From the NCBI RefSeq assembly GCF_000002865.3, contig NW_001865043.1:1018872-1082871 (forward strand): a stretch of DNA of 64,000 nucleotides, read 5' to 3'. The position numbers and the translations under genes were made by a program. The notes under the pieces were generated by a model. It was not told the DNA's origin, searched no databases, and worked only from the letters and a program-made list of their open reading frames with translations. Position 1 is the first letter of the stretch; each line of letters opens with the position of its first letter. The stretch is from Monosiga brevicollis MX1 (taxonomy: Eukaryota; Opisthokonta; Choanoflagellata; Craspedida; Salpingoecidae). Of this stretch, positions 12,862 to 31,309 are shown piece by piece.

Positions 12862-13865
12862 TCACCGTTGGTCAGAGTAGGTCGAAGAAGCATGCTGAAG
12901 CTGAGCGAAGAAAAGGAACGCCGACAGCGCTTGCATCTCCGCCGTTCCGCTGGTGGACGACGGCCACATGCCGGTCGGCAATGGTCTCGGGTAGTAAAAC
13001 GTTGGGAGCGAGGTCATAGAGTGGTGAGAGGAAGGCGTGGTATCCGTGCTCATGGTGACAGCCGGGGGGAGGGGCACGGGCTCCAGCTGGCCTTGGGCAG
13101 GCTCCGCGTCGCTTCCTCGGCGAAGAAGGCTGCTAAAGTACACGGCCTCACTGGGCAAGGACGGGGTCTGACGCATTGTTGGATTGGTCCTAGCCGAACG
13201 CGGCGGATGACTCCAGGAGGAAGCAGAAGGAATGGGGGCCATGCTTGCACTCAAGCTTGAGTCATGCATGCGTCCACTCTGGGGCAAACTGGGTGAGGCC
13301 GAGGGTTGCCGCTGAGTCTTGTCCACGGGCACGCAATTGTCATTCACCAGCGCCTGAATATCAATATCTTCCGTGACAATACCCTCATGGCCTGATTGGC
13401 GCTGGTGTCGACGCAAGGAGTAGATCTACAAGAGGAGGAAAACGGAAATTGGTGAGTGCACTTTCCCAGACTGGAGATCAAGGATGTTGAATGTGTAGAG
13501 GCAGCCGAGCAGTGCCCAAACCAGTGCCTCTTAAACGTTCATGCACGCCAAAGGCACGGTGTCGTTCGCGCTCACCTGACGATATTGATGGCCACACTTT
13601 TGGCACTTGTGGGGCTTCAGGTCCAAATGAGACAAGATGTGTGATTGCTGTCAAGAGAGGGGCGCAAACGGGAGGACAGAGACTTTTGATGAGCGTGCCC
13701 GCATCAAGATGGGGCAGCAAGGGATCCCAAGTGCCAGCTGGCTTGACCAAAGGGCGAAGCAATAAACAAGTTGCAATCCACAAATGCTTGTCGCCAGATC
13801 CCATCTCATCTCGCTTTACAGCCTCTGGTGAGACGCCATGCGCCTGTCCCTTGCACGCCCCCGTA

Positions 13866-13921
<56 letters not shown>

Positions 13922-14353
13922 ATGACGGGTAGATGCAAACGCGCACGTGTTTGTGCATATTGTGGGGGGGGGGGAGGGCTCATGGACAAGCAAAATGCTC
14001 GAGGACGTTCTTACCAGGTGGTCCGTGCGGTAGAGCAGCTTGTTGCAGATGCGACATTGATAGCCTGAGGTGGCGGTGCCTTCATCACTTCGGTGCTTGC
14101 GGCTGTGGCGGTGAAGATGCTCTCGTTTGCTAAACGTGGCATCGCACTCGGGGCACGCAATGCGAGCAACTTTGGGATGGAGTTCTTCATCGACGCTCGA
14201 TGTGTCATCGAAGTCTTGGCGTGCAAGCTGTGAGGCCTCTTCATCAGTGGGCAGGGTTGAAGAGGGCGCCGGAGACGAGGCTGCGATTGACCGGCGCTTG
14301 CCGCGCCCCACATGTTGGCTCTTTTGACTAGGCGAACCCATTTGGTCCAGCAT
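12862..14353 (-). CDS. C2H2 zinc-finger protein with three fingers
   Basis: Three tandem C2H2 fingers are split over three exons. Finger 1, CPECDATFSKREHLHRHSRK plus H, has C-x2-C-x12-H-x3-H spacing. Finger 2 starts CRICNKLLYRTDHL and, across the intron, continues QSHILSH with perfect spacing. A linker (LDLKPH) resembling the classic inter-finger linker leads to finger 3, CQKCGHQYRQ then IYSLRRHQRQSGH, with a wider H-x5-H. An acidic/basic N-terminal region precedes the fingers, and a long Ser/Pro-rich C-terminal tail (last exon 13425-12862) follows them. The ATG at 14353 is the first in frame; ATG 14341 is an alternative. It is presumably a nuclear sequence-specific DNA-binding factor. I cannot assign an orthologue. 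One intron carries a 50-bp GT tract (13868-13919). Confidence 0.8.
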
Positions 14354-15721
14354 GATTTGTTCTCGAGTGACAAAGGCAGTGATCGCCGCGGACCGCGGCT
14401 GGCGGTTGTTCAGATCTCGGCGACGGGAGTTGGGGTGTGGCTGAAACCAATCACGTTGAGGGAAAGGGCGGCAAGGCAAGGGCTGGAGCTGTGGGCAGAT
14501 TGGAAGTCACCAACGAAAATAGCACTCCGTCCAGAGTTCTTGAGAACAGCAGCACCAGCTACTTGAGGCGAGCAGGACGTATACCAGGGGTGACCGACTG
14601 GTCGCACAAGCAGCCACGCAGTGGTTGGGCGTGCAACAAGGCTGCTTGTTCTTTCATGTACGTGTGGACATGTGTGGCAGTGCTTTGAAGAAGAGAGACA
14701 GAGACAGAGAGAGCAGAGAGACAGCGACAAAGGCAGAGACAGAGACAGAGACAGAGACAGAGACAGAGACAGAGACAGAGACAGAGACAGTGTGCTGCGG
14801 CACCTCGCGCAAAAATTCGGACTCGCAGCCAGTCCGAAAAGGGAACCAGCTCTTTCCTCCTACTTTTTGCAACGCTTTGTATGTGGTGGTTGCAAAAGGC
14901 GATGTATGGAAGCAGGTGGAGGCGAGCCAGTGAGTCTGATCGTTGCGTATCTGTTTGGCTGTTCGGCTCGAAGCGAGATCTGGTCCAGGGCATATGTAGA
15001 CGGCAGATGAACAGCCAAGATTTTGCGAGCGATCAAGCGAAGAGGTTGAAAAATGCAAAAATCTCCAAATCGCCCTTGACCACTGACTTGCTGCAGCAGG
15101 CAGCCTCGGCTCAGATCAGATCAGATCAGTCAGTCAGTCGCCTTTTGCCTCATGGGGAATGGCTCGCTGAGGCATTGTGTCGTTTGGTGGGACATTCAGT
15201 GGAAGGGTATGGTGATGAGTATGGTGGAAGTTGAAGGAGTGGACGTTGACCTTGTGGTTTGTTGTGGGCCAAACGAAATTTACGCACACCACCACTTTGT
15301 GATTGCTGTCCGGTTTGGTGCAAGCGCATCATCATCATCAGCTGTGCATATGCACTGTATGCCTCGCGTATCATGGCTCTGGCTGTTCTGTTCTGTCCGC
15401 CTTGCACAGTCATGTGACATCAACACAGAGACCGAAAAAAATAAAATAAAGGAACAACGGGCATCGGAAAATTGAAGACACTTCCTGAGGTTGTGGGATG
15501 TCTGGGTTGTTGAGGGTATCGAATACGGCGGTTGAGTGTAGGCATCATGAAGCGTGGTATGGAGCCATGGATCGGTTGCCCTGGACCCACTTTCCACTGT
15601 TGCTGACCACGAAGAAATTTTTTTGTCGACGATGGCGGCGTGACAGATTCGACCACCATGGCAGGGCGATGAGGTGTGGTGACTGTAAACAGGTCATGAT
15701 GTGAGCGGGCGACCGAACGAA
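14354..15721. other. Intergenic region with a GACAGA repeat
   Basis: This is 1.37 kb without a convincing gene. A hexanucleotide-like AGACAG tract runs from about 14693 to 14790, and a short GATCA/GTCA tandem array lies near 15112-15138. The region ends at the transposon's left terminus. Confidence 0.5.
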
Positions 15722-15883
15722 CATCCCTCCTACTAACTAGTCTCAAACAGAATCACAAGGTTATGCCCAAGTCAAAGCAAATCGTGACAAATGGTAACAA
15801 AGTCGTGGCATGATATCAAAAAGTCATGAGCAACTGCAAAACAATCACAACTGTTCCTTTCGAAATCGTAAGCAACACTCAAT
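15722..15883 (+). repeat. Left terminal inverted repeat of the transposon
   Basis: This is 162 bp, matching the reverse complement of 17765-17926 at every position I compared. The match breaks at 15884, although a few further bases (TTTTC, GAAA) remain similar. Confidence 0.95.
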
Positions 15884-15913
15884 TTTTTTCGGTGATGAAA
15901 TCGCGAGGATCAT

Positions 15914-17743
15914 TCAATTTGAGCTGCGCAAAGCAGCTGATGCTGCTCGGCGAGCTCGAGCCTGAGCTTTGTCACGTTGTAGTAGCAACCGCTTATTTTC
16001 ACATGTAGATTTAAAGTCATTCACGTTAGCATCGTCTTCTTGGCTGGCGGCAACGGCTCGAGCAGTCTGGCGGCGAGTTCGGGAGTTGTCGACAGCCATG
16101 TCCATGATTGGCGCGAGCTCGAAGGATTCACGCCTGTGTCTCAAGATTCCGCCAGTTGCAGCCCTGATCTGGTCATAGTCTTGTTTGTCACGAATGCGTA
16201 GCTGGTCGCGGCGAGCTCGAGCCTCATCTTCATTTACGGCGCCATCCTGCCAGGCTTTCATGTACCTGTGTGTGTCACGGATTGCTCCTTTCAACATATC
16301 TTTTCTCAGGTAGGATCCAAAAACAACGTTGAGAATCTTCTCGAGCCTCTCTGAGAGGCGCGTGTAGCCAAAGCTTGATGAACGCGCGCGAATGCCTTCT
16401 GCAGCATATTTGACGGAACCAAAAACGGTCTCAATGGGAGCGAAGTCGGGCTGGTATTTTGGCGTTGGGACAACAAGAACCGGACCACCGTACAGCTCAC
16501 GATCCAACTCATAGTAAATGAGCGGTGAGTAGCGCTCATCAGTTTCTGGAATTGTGCTTGAGGCGCGCACAAACACCTTTTTCGTATGTTCAACACCATG
16601 AGAGCCGGACATGAGACTGAGAGCTTTATAATGATGTGGCACATTGTCCCAGGTCACGACCAGAAGACCTGAGCCATACTTTTTTCGCCAGGCAGAGATT
16701 GTGCCCTCCAAATAGCGCTGTGAACTCTCGCCTGTACTATTGCCAATGTTGGTACGCAAGAAAACGATCTCTCCGGAGTAGGCCAATGCTGCAAAGAAAG
16801 AGATCGACGAACGAGGCGCTGGTGCCACACTCCTTGCTTGTCCTTGAACGACCCAGCCTTTGTGTCGCGTTGCTTGGGTAGTCATCCAGCTTTCGTCCGC
16901 AGAGAGAAGAGCATGCTTGTTCGACGAAAAGAGGAGGTGCTCCTCGTCCAGGGCTTCCAGGAATGTAATGTAATTGAGGCAAGCCTCCTGGGTCTGTGGG
17001 CCGAAAGAATCATGTCGACGAGGACGTAGACTAACGTACTCGCTGTCAATTCCAGAATCCCGGTTTTGCTTCTTCAGATGATTGCAAATGGTGGCAAGGG
17101 AAACATGCCAAGGCTCGATCGAATCGCTGAGCTCGAGGGGCTTGTAACGCTTTGCGTAAAGATACTCACGAGCGTCCGCTGTCGAACCTCGCTTGCCGTA
17201 TCGCATGACATACTCAGCCAAAATCTCTTCATCCTGAGCATCCAAAACAGAAGGGCGGCCAGATCGTGGTTGTTGAGGTTTGAGATGTGGTTCTTCTGAA
17301 GACAGCTCGCCTGCGGCGCGCATATTCAGGCGCTTCATATATTCGCGGCGCCATCTTGAGATCGTTGAGACTGATATCTGTTTTCCAATTCTCCGCTCGA
17401 GCACAGCGGCAATCTTGCTATCAGAAAACGATTCCTGATGCTCATCGACCTCATCCAGTGCTACCAAGAAAGCCCGGCGGTCGCTGTCCGAATAGCGGCC
17501 AACGCGCCTTCCCACTCGGTTTTTTCCACAGTCGTTTGGGCCCCGGGTGCGTGCAGCTTCCGAGGCAGCTTGGGGGGGCGATACTGACTCCGAATCACTG
17601 GCAGGGGCGTTATCAGCAAAGCCCCATGGTGCACCACTGCCAGGGACATCATCACCCAACGATTCTGGCAAGCTCAGCAGGTGATCAGGTGGAGCATGCT
17701 GAACTGGCGTCTTGAACTGCCGCCGTGCACGTCGCCTTGACAT
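15914..17743 (-). CDS. Transposase, IS630/Tc1-mariner-like DDE type
   Basis: A single intronless frame of about 609 residues starts at ATG 17743 and fills the element. An N-terminal helix-turn-helix region (KQISVSTISRWRREYMKRLN) precedes a GRPSVL segment typical of the superfamily. The catalytic triad is read as LLSADESWM (first D), VVTWDNVPHHY (second D) and YQPDFAPIETVFGSVK (E), the last closely matching the Tc1/IS630 motif SPDxNPIE. The gap between second D and E is 71 residues, about twice the usual 34-41, and includes an inserted Tyr-rich segment. The Arg/Ala-rich C-terminus has no match I recognise. The enzyme would cut and paste its own ends. No disrupting change is visible. Confidence 0.9.
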   Translation of the reverse strand: MSRRRARRQFKTPVQHAPPDHLLSLPESLGDDVPGSGAPWGFADNAPASDSESVSPPQAASEAARTRGPNDCGKNRVGRRVGRYSDSDRRAFLVALDEVDEHQESFSDSKIAAVLERRIGKQISVSTISRWRREYMKRLNMRAAGELSSEEPHLKPQQPRSGRPSVLDAQDEEILAEYVMRYGKRGSTADAREYLYAKRYKPLELSDSIEPWHVSLATICNHLKKQNRDSGIDSEYVSLRPRRHDSFGPQTQEACLNYITFLEALDEEHLLFSSNKHALLSADESWMTTQATRHKGWVVQGQARSVAPAPRSSISFFAALAYSGEIVFLRTNIGNSTGESSQRYLEGTISAWRKKYGSGLLVVTWDNVPHHYKALSLMSGSHGVEHTKKVFVRASSTIPETDERYSPLIYYELDRELYGGPVLVVPTPKYQPDFAPIETVFGSVKYAAEGIRARSSSFGYTRLSERLEKILNVVFGSYLRKDMLKGAIRDTHRYMKAWQDGAVNEDEARARRDQLRIRDKQDYDQIRAATGGILRHRRESFELAPIMDMAVDNSRTRRQTARAVAASQEDDANVNDFKSTCENKRLLLQRDKAQARARRAASAALRSSN

Positions 17744-17764
17744 CTCAACTTTCAACGGAAAAAC

Positions 17765-17926
17765 ATTGAGTGTTGCTTACGATTTCGAAAGGAACAGTTG
17801 TGATTGTTTTGCAGTTGCTCATGACTTTTTGATATCATGCCACGACTTTGTTACCATTTGTCACGATTTGCTTTGACTTGGGCATAACCTTGTGATTCTG
17901 TTTGAGACTAGTTAGTAGGAGGGATG
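17765..17926 (-). repeat. Right terminal inverted repeat of the transposon
   Basis: This is the inverted copy of 15722-15883. It ends 22 bp upstream of the transposase ATG, so the transposase promoter probably lies within it. Confidence 0.95.
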
Positions 17927-18845
17927 CAGTGTGCTGGCCTAGCGCCACAGCAAGGCGCATGCCATACAAATGACCAGACTCCGCGTTGGGGTTTGACATC
18001 CATGTCGGACTCGGAAGTTACTTTTGCAGGTTGCGAAAACGTTGGGCTGAGGTCGCGCACGACCCAAGCGGCTGGTAGGCAAGAGCATACAAAGGACTCG
18101 ACGCACCACACACCACACTGCACACCACACCATCAGAGCGCAGGGCACCATCTCGCTTGACCTCTCACCCGCCGCAGCCGGCGACGGCACGGCCAACTGC
18201 GATGCTTTCTTCAAGGCGTCGATGTGAGCACCACGTGAAAAAGCGTGCTGGTTTGGGATAGTGGGTCGGTTATGTCCTTATTCATGACATTCATGTTGCA
18301 GGAACCGCTAACTCCACCGTCGTGTGCTAACATCGTGCAATAAGTCACAACGCAGAAGATCATGCATCTTCTCATGAGCGCACAGCATAAGCTGATGGAG
18401 CGCTGCTAACCCGGTGTTTGGATTGCGGCTGACATGATTTGTCAAAGCTCAGCAGCTACCTGAAGAGCGCAGGCTTCACTTGGCACCTCCAAGCGCCACA
18501 ATCAATCAAACGCATGTTCAAAAGGGCAGACCACACAGAGCAACAACAGCATGAAATGTGTTTTTTTTTTTTTACATGTTTATCCGGATGTATTCCGAGC
18601 TCGTGGGTCATTCTCCCCAGTACGCCTCTCAAAGCCCATGGCAAAGCATGGTATGCATGGGGCAGGCAGGTACTCGAGTACATCCCATCCCTCTTCACAC
18701 CCTCTCCCCGCCCTGGCGGCGGTACATCCAAGACTGTTCCCCACAAGCTCACTCCGATCATTCCTCTCAAGATCAAGAAAGTGCCAATTTTCAATTAAAA
18801 AAAAAAAATGAAATAAAAATGAAACAAAGACAGATCATGTCTTTG
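17927..18845. other. Intergenic region, transposon to KATNIP 3' end
   Basis: About 0.9 kb with no gene I can support. A short tandem CACAC/CACCA-rich patch lies near 18108-18132, and there are two short homopolymer runs (T near 18561-18572, A near 18798-18808). Confidence 0.45.
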
Positions 18846-25959
<7,114 letters not shown>

Positions 25960-26539
25960 GATTGCTGTTGGGAGAAAAAGGTCATCAGTCAGATGATAAG
26001 CCGCGACATCCCACCTCGCCTTGCATGTCCTTGATCGGTGGCGGGCGGCCAGCCCCCGCTGAGCCGCCGCGACTCCAAGTCTTGCGGTTGGCCATTGTCG
26101 GCGGCCCAAGTGGGGTAGGTTTTAAACTGGCCGTTGGCCCCGGTCTGGCGACATGGTTCTGCCGGCTAACCTCGCCCGGATCGGACGTGCACCAGCTAGA
26201 GTCAATTGGCTCTGCAACTCCTGAAGCACCGATGCAGCAACACTAGCACAATCTAACAACAAAGCACGGAACGACACATACAGGCCCACCGCATCGGGTC
26301 AGCCAGCATCGTATGGCCATCGAACAAGAAAAGACATCAAGACCAGTACACGTCGCCCGCGCGCGCCTTTCCCACATCCCCCGGCCAGAATTGACCCCCA
26401 CCTCTCCCAGCCTTATATTGTGGTCTCTAATGTAGCACCAATTCCTTCCTAAGTAAATCAACCCACATACCTCGGCTGCCGTTGCTGCCGTTGCTGTCGC
26501 CTGCTCTCAATCTTCCAGACAGCGCAGTGACCAAGAAAT

Positions 26540-26615
<76 letters not shown>

Positions 26616-27205
26616 AAAATAAAAAACTGCGGACCGGTCGCCAAGCTGTAGAAGAAAGTCTGTCAAATGTTATACTTTCTCTCACGTCGGTACCGTCGCT
26701 GACTCAAAAAAAAAAAAAAAAAGTTTTTCGATGTCGTTGTCGTGTTGTTGTCGTGAAATGGCAGCGGGGGGTGGTGGTGGAGTGTGGTTCGAGTCATGGC
26801 ACCCATGCTTGCATTGATGGAGTTTGAGGAGAGGGCGGGGAGGAGGTCAGCTGGTTGTTTGTACAAGGGATTGAGTTGAATCTCATGAAGACCTGCATGC
26901 AATTGTGCGCACTAGGTTCTGTCAGCGCGGCTCGGAGCTCGTGTCTTGACACGCCCCCTGCCCCACGTGTGCACACTATCACGTCGCAAAGGCAGGTGGA
27001 CTTGAAAAGTAATCCGGTTGCCATCACGGTATAGCCCTGAGCAATAGGAGGAGGAGAACATTTAGCAAGTTGTCTGAACCGAGCCTGCCTCCGCTTTCTG
27101 AACGTGGCGGGGGACATGGGCGCAGTCCCGAGCCAGGGCTGCGCCCCCACCTGAGCCTTTGCGAGTGGTCGTCACGGCAGAGTCGGTCCCTTTGTTTCCG
27201 GCGCC
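25960..27205. promoter_or_regulatory. Divergent intergenic region, KATNIP / SH3-PDZ-PH gene
   Basis: A 1.25-kb gap between two divergent genes. It contains a pure GA tract of about 70 bp (26542-26612), an A-run near 26705-26722, and no supported coding region. Both promoters must lie here. Confidence 0.5.
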
Positions 27206-27487
27206 ATGTTTCCTGCAGGCACTTGGCTGCGTAGCGAGTTTGCTTTTGAAGCCGAGAATCCGGATGAGCTGACTTTCACTCCAGGTGACCGGATCCTCGT
27301 ACTGCCCAACCAGGTGCGTGGCCCCAATTTGGCAAAATTCGCAAAACCATTGCCCCAAGCTTCTCCGCGCTCCCGTTTTGCCTCGATTTTTCTCAAGTAT
27401 GTCTGTGTACTATCACCAATGCAGGCTCCGGTGGAGGATCAAGATCTTTGGCTGACGGTATGCTAGCTAGACATGCTCACTCTTCTG

Positions 27488-27553
<66 letters not shown>

Positions 27554-29819
27554 AAATAAAAAGGCAACCGCAGCAACTTCCCTGCTCCTCGCCCGTTTTC
27601 AGCTCAAAGTTACCCGTTGCTCTGATGCGCTGCTGGCAGGGTCGCAATGAGCGAACTGGGCGTGCTGGTCTTTTTCCAGCCGAGGGATACTGCGTTGAGG
27701 CTGAAGCCCCATCTGATGCGGGTATGTGATATTCCGTCGTCCCCAACCCTGCTCGGGGAAACCATGGCCCAAGCGTGCAGCTCACTGTGATCAACTTGAC
27801 TTCACGCGTCTATCCGCCCACCAAAGAGAACAACGCCACCGTCATGACCACTGGCACTGAGACGACTGCGTTAGAATCGCAGATGCCCGAGCTCATACCT
27901 GTGCCACCCACAGACTTTGCCCTCGCTACCCATGCGCCTGACAATAGCTCAAGTCACGCCCAAGTCACATCCACGTCTCAAAGAGACCCGCCCGACTTGC
28001 CCAGCGTGCCAGCTAGCTCACAGATTGAGATTGGTGCGCAAGACCCATCACCTGCCGCCACATCCAGCGCACAGACACCCCCCTGTTCCACCGGAGTGCA
28101 TGTAGCGTCACCAGAAGCCTCGTCAGCCTCCTTAAAGCCGCCCCTGATTGAGGAGAGACCGGACCAACCCAGCGATATCGCCCATGTTCAAGAATCTGCA
28201 GGCGCAGTGAGGCCACTGCCCACTCACGACGATTCTCCACCCTCCGTCATTGAGCAGTCGGCAACCCAATCGCGCATTCAAAAGCAGACAGCGACGTCAG
28301 ACCCTGTACCCTTGACGAGTGCATCGCCTGAGACTCGGCCTTTGAATGGCTCTTCTGGCCCCGCTCCAGCTACGAGCGTGGAACTTTCTGGGGATCATCC
28401 AGTGCCTTCTAAAGATGATGTCGTAGTTCTGCGAACCCGCCGCGGACGTCAGGCTCTGGCCCTAGGTGATGCTACTTTATCCGCCAGCTCGACAGACCGC
28501 GCCTCGATCCTCTCGTCGTTTTACTTTCCGCCGCCGCCCGAGTTTGACGAAAGCTCGTCAGAGGTGGCGCCATCATCCAAACCGCTGCAGCATAGTGACT
28601 CGCTCCCCACATCTGCCAAACACGACCTCTCCTTTGGTGATTCGGTGGAGAGTGAAGCCAGCTCCATGGGCCCTTTCAGCCCTACTCTGAGGGACCTCAA
28701 AACCCTGCCACCCCCCAACATGACGTCAACGCCTTTGCGCCCTGAAGGAGGGGAGGCAGTGGGTTCATCTGCGGACCGAGATGCGCTGCAACAACGACGA
28801 CACAATCGCCCTGTTATTGTTTATGACCTTCCGGTGGCCGCCATACCTGAGCGGCGGTCTTTGTGGGGCCGAGTACGCAGTGCCTTTGGATCCAAGCGAA
28901 CGAGACCTGAAACCCCCACGTCCCCAAGCAATACCGCCCCCCGCCACAGGCCGGGCCGACCCGCAGACGTCGCCGAGGTGGCAGATGCTCTGACGTCTTT
29001 GGCCCACTCGCTGGATGAAGGTAGAGCGCCAGAAAACGTTACAGCGAGGACACCAACTCCAGTGGACTCGCTTCATCCCATGCGCACAAGGTACTTGAGT
29101 CTTCGCTTCCGCCTCTACACATGTCCACCAAACCACCGCTCTTGCTCTGAAGACTCAAATGCATTTGCATTCGTGTCGCTGAGATGTCTCGCTAGAATGT
29201 GTTTTTTCTTTCTTGTTCATTTGGGGGACTTGCTGGTTGCTGTTGTTGTTGTTGTTGAAGTTGTTGGTGATAATGGTGAAGTAGTGCTGGTGTACACCTT
29301 ATTTCTGCGGGCTCCTGTATGGTTCGGTAGGACGCAGAGCGCTACATCAGCTCAAACCAAGCTCAATTTGTCGGCACGACGCGTCATAGTATGTCTTTAT
29401 CACACAGAATAGAGAGAGCGCGCGCGCGCCACGGTGGGAGAGAAGAGGAATGGAGGGAGGGGATGAAAGGAGATAAAGATAAAATCTAGCTTGTGCCGGC
29501 TAGGTAACGTGTTTCTCATGCTTCCCCTCACCTCCACTCAATGCGCTGCGTAGATTCACCGCACGGCCATTGGCTTCGGTTTCGCCATTAACGGTGAATC
29601 TCCCGTTTTCATTACCACCGTGGTTCCTGGAGGACCTAGCGACAAGGGCCTTGCTGGACTGCTGCCTCGGGACATCATTCTCAAGGTCAATGGGACCCCT
29701 TGTCCTCGTGGGCCACGTACACATGTGGTTGCACTTGTCAAGGTAAGGCCTCCCCAAACACGAACAAGTTGTCTTTGAAGCAGGCTTTTGGCCTGACACT
29801 GCCCCGGCCCCTCCCCCTT

Positions 29820-29876
<57 letters not shown>

Positions 29877-31309
29877 GCCATGGTGTAGAACACACCTCCG
29901 GGTCAGCCATTGGAACTTGTTGTGTGTCGTACGCCCGAGCAAAAGCGCAAGCGATTTGGAGGCGCCTCTACGTTGGACACAAATCACGCCGAGTCCCACC
30001 TTGCAACTTTTCACCGAACACTTTGGGAACCTCCTAATGACTCATCGCAAGGCCTCTCGGAAACGGTGGTTGTACCACCCTCGCCCAGCACCATTGCCAG
30101 TCCGTCTGTCGAGCTCACGACGAGGCCTACCAATGCGGTGCCCGTCTCCCCACCCGCGCTACCCAACCATGCCACTTCGACCTCCCAGCCAGCCGCCCCA
30201 AGAGCCGCCGCGCTGCCCGCCTCGAGCCCAAGCATTGACACAAGTCAGGCGTCGACCACTGTTGAAGTGCGGCGCCTGCGCGACATTGGTGAATCAGACT
30301 ACAGCGGCTGGCTCAAAAAGAAAACGGGGGCCGTGGTGGGCGCTGGTGATTGGAAGCGCCGCTACTTCGTTCTCTTTGGCTCTCGCATGGCCTATTTCAA
30401 AAAGGCCACGCCGAATGCCAAGCCATGTGGTGTCTTGGAGTTGCAGCAGTGCCGAATACAACGCACACGTGAAACCGACATGGACAACACCTTTCGCGTC
30501 ATTTGCAAAGAGTTTAAAAACTTGCTTCTCGCCGCTCCGACACAGGTTTGTTGCTTTGGCACAGGCTCTGTTGCGCTGCAGTTGCTGTTTCAGGGCCAGA
30601 TCAATCAATACACAGGCGCTTTGCGACTGTGAAAGCGGCTTGATTCTGCTTGAGATACAGATGGCATCTGACATGACGCAAAATGCCCTGTGCTGCCGCG
30701 TCTGCTCGCGCCACCTTTAGCAATTGGTTAGAGCGAATCGAGCGTGGCCAAGAAGCTGGTCGCAAGGAGCGGTCTGCTTCTGCACAGCCATCTACGCCAC
30801 ATGCAGATCCTCAGTTGTCCCCGCTTGGGACAGCGCAACCATCCCAACTAGAGACACGTGGACCAACTCGGCCACCTGTAGGCCACGCAATGCTCCAGAC
30901 CCCAGAGAGCGTTCAATTGGAGCTCAAGGACCTTGATGCTGAATGCTCGGCGGAACCACCGAGTCGCATGCTGTCGAGTGCAGGCCGTCCAGCCTCCATG
31001 ACAGCTGATGACGAATTTGCACAAGTTCTTGCTGGTTTGCAGCTCCTTGGTCGTGACGCTCAAGCCAATACGAAAAGTTCTGTGGTTGCGCCACAAGGCT
31101 CTGCACGCACGGCCTGGGCTGACCCTGAAGCAGACGTGCCCCGCTCGGCCCGCCCCAGCATAATGCTCTTGGGTGGTGGAGACGCCTTGGAAGAAGGTAC
31201 AAGTGATGATCCAGCAGCCGTGTTGTCCCCTCAATACGCACCTCGAAAGGCTTCGACGGACTCCGCCCTCGTCTTCTCGGAGCATGCTGAGGCGGAGACA
31301 GATATTTGA
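27206..31309 (+). CDS. SH3-PDZ-PH scaffold protein
   Basis: Three signalling domains appear in order. The SH3 domain is spread over three exons: FEAENPDELTFTPGDRILVL (27206-27311), a short exon near 27425 (QDLWL), and ERTGRAGLFPAEGYCVE (27642-27722). A long Ser/Thr/Pro-rich linker (27775-29090) ends in a basic patch. The PDZ domain is in the exon 29553-29741 (IGFGFAINGESPVFITTVVP, then GLLPRDIILKVNG). The PH domain lies at about 30290-30545 (SGWLKKKTG, WKRRYFVLFGSRMAYFKK); its last helix (FSNWLERIERG) is in the final exon. The final join is unresolved: the obvious donor (30546) and acceptor (30720) do not keep the helix in frame, so a microexon or sequence error is possible. It is probably a membrane-proximal adaptor binding PxxP motifs, C-terminal peptides and phosphoinositides. 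I recognise no animal orthologue. Confidence 0.82.
29822..29871 (+). repeat. 50-base T run at a 3' splice site
   Basis: A homopolymer of about 50 T lies in the intron between the PDZ exon and the PH-bearing exon, ending some 18 bp before the AG at 29888. It would act as the polypyrimidine tract. Such runs are prone to length errors in assembly. Confidence 0.95.

Larger units (their letters stand above)
15722..17926. mobile_element. Complete DDE DNA transposon with long inverted repeats
   Basis: A 2.2-kb element is bounded by 162-bp terminal inverted repeats that are identical base for base as read, enclosing one uninterrupted transposase frame. The outermost bases are CATCCCTCCTACTAACTAGT. 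Identical ends plus an open transposase argue for a recent insertion. No target-site duplication is visible: the left flank ends GAACGAA and the right flank begins CAGTGTG, so the TA duplication expected of a Tc1/mariner-type element is missing. Confidence 0.92.

Noticed and set aside
14690-14795. Regularly spaced repeat that could suggest a CRISPR array
   Set aside because: It is a simple AGACAG tandem repeat without spacers, in a eukaryotic genome.
15735-15742. TA target duplication inside the transposon ends (CTAGTCTC on both sides)
   Set aside because: The match continues outward for another 17 bp on both sides, so this TA lies within the inverted repeat and is not a duplicated target.
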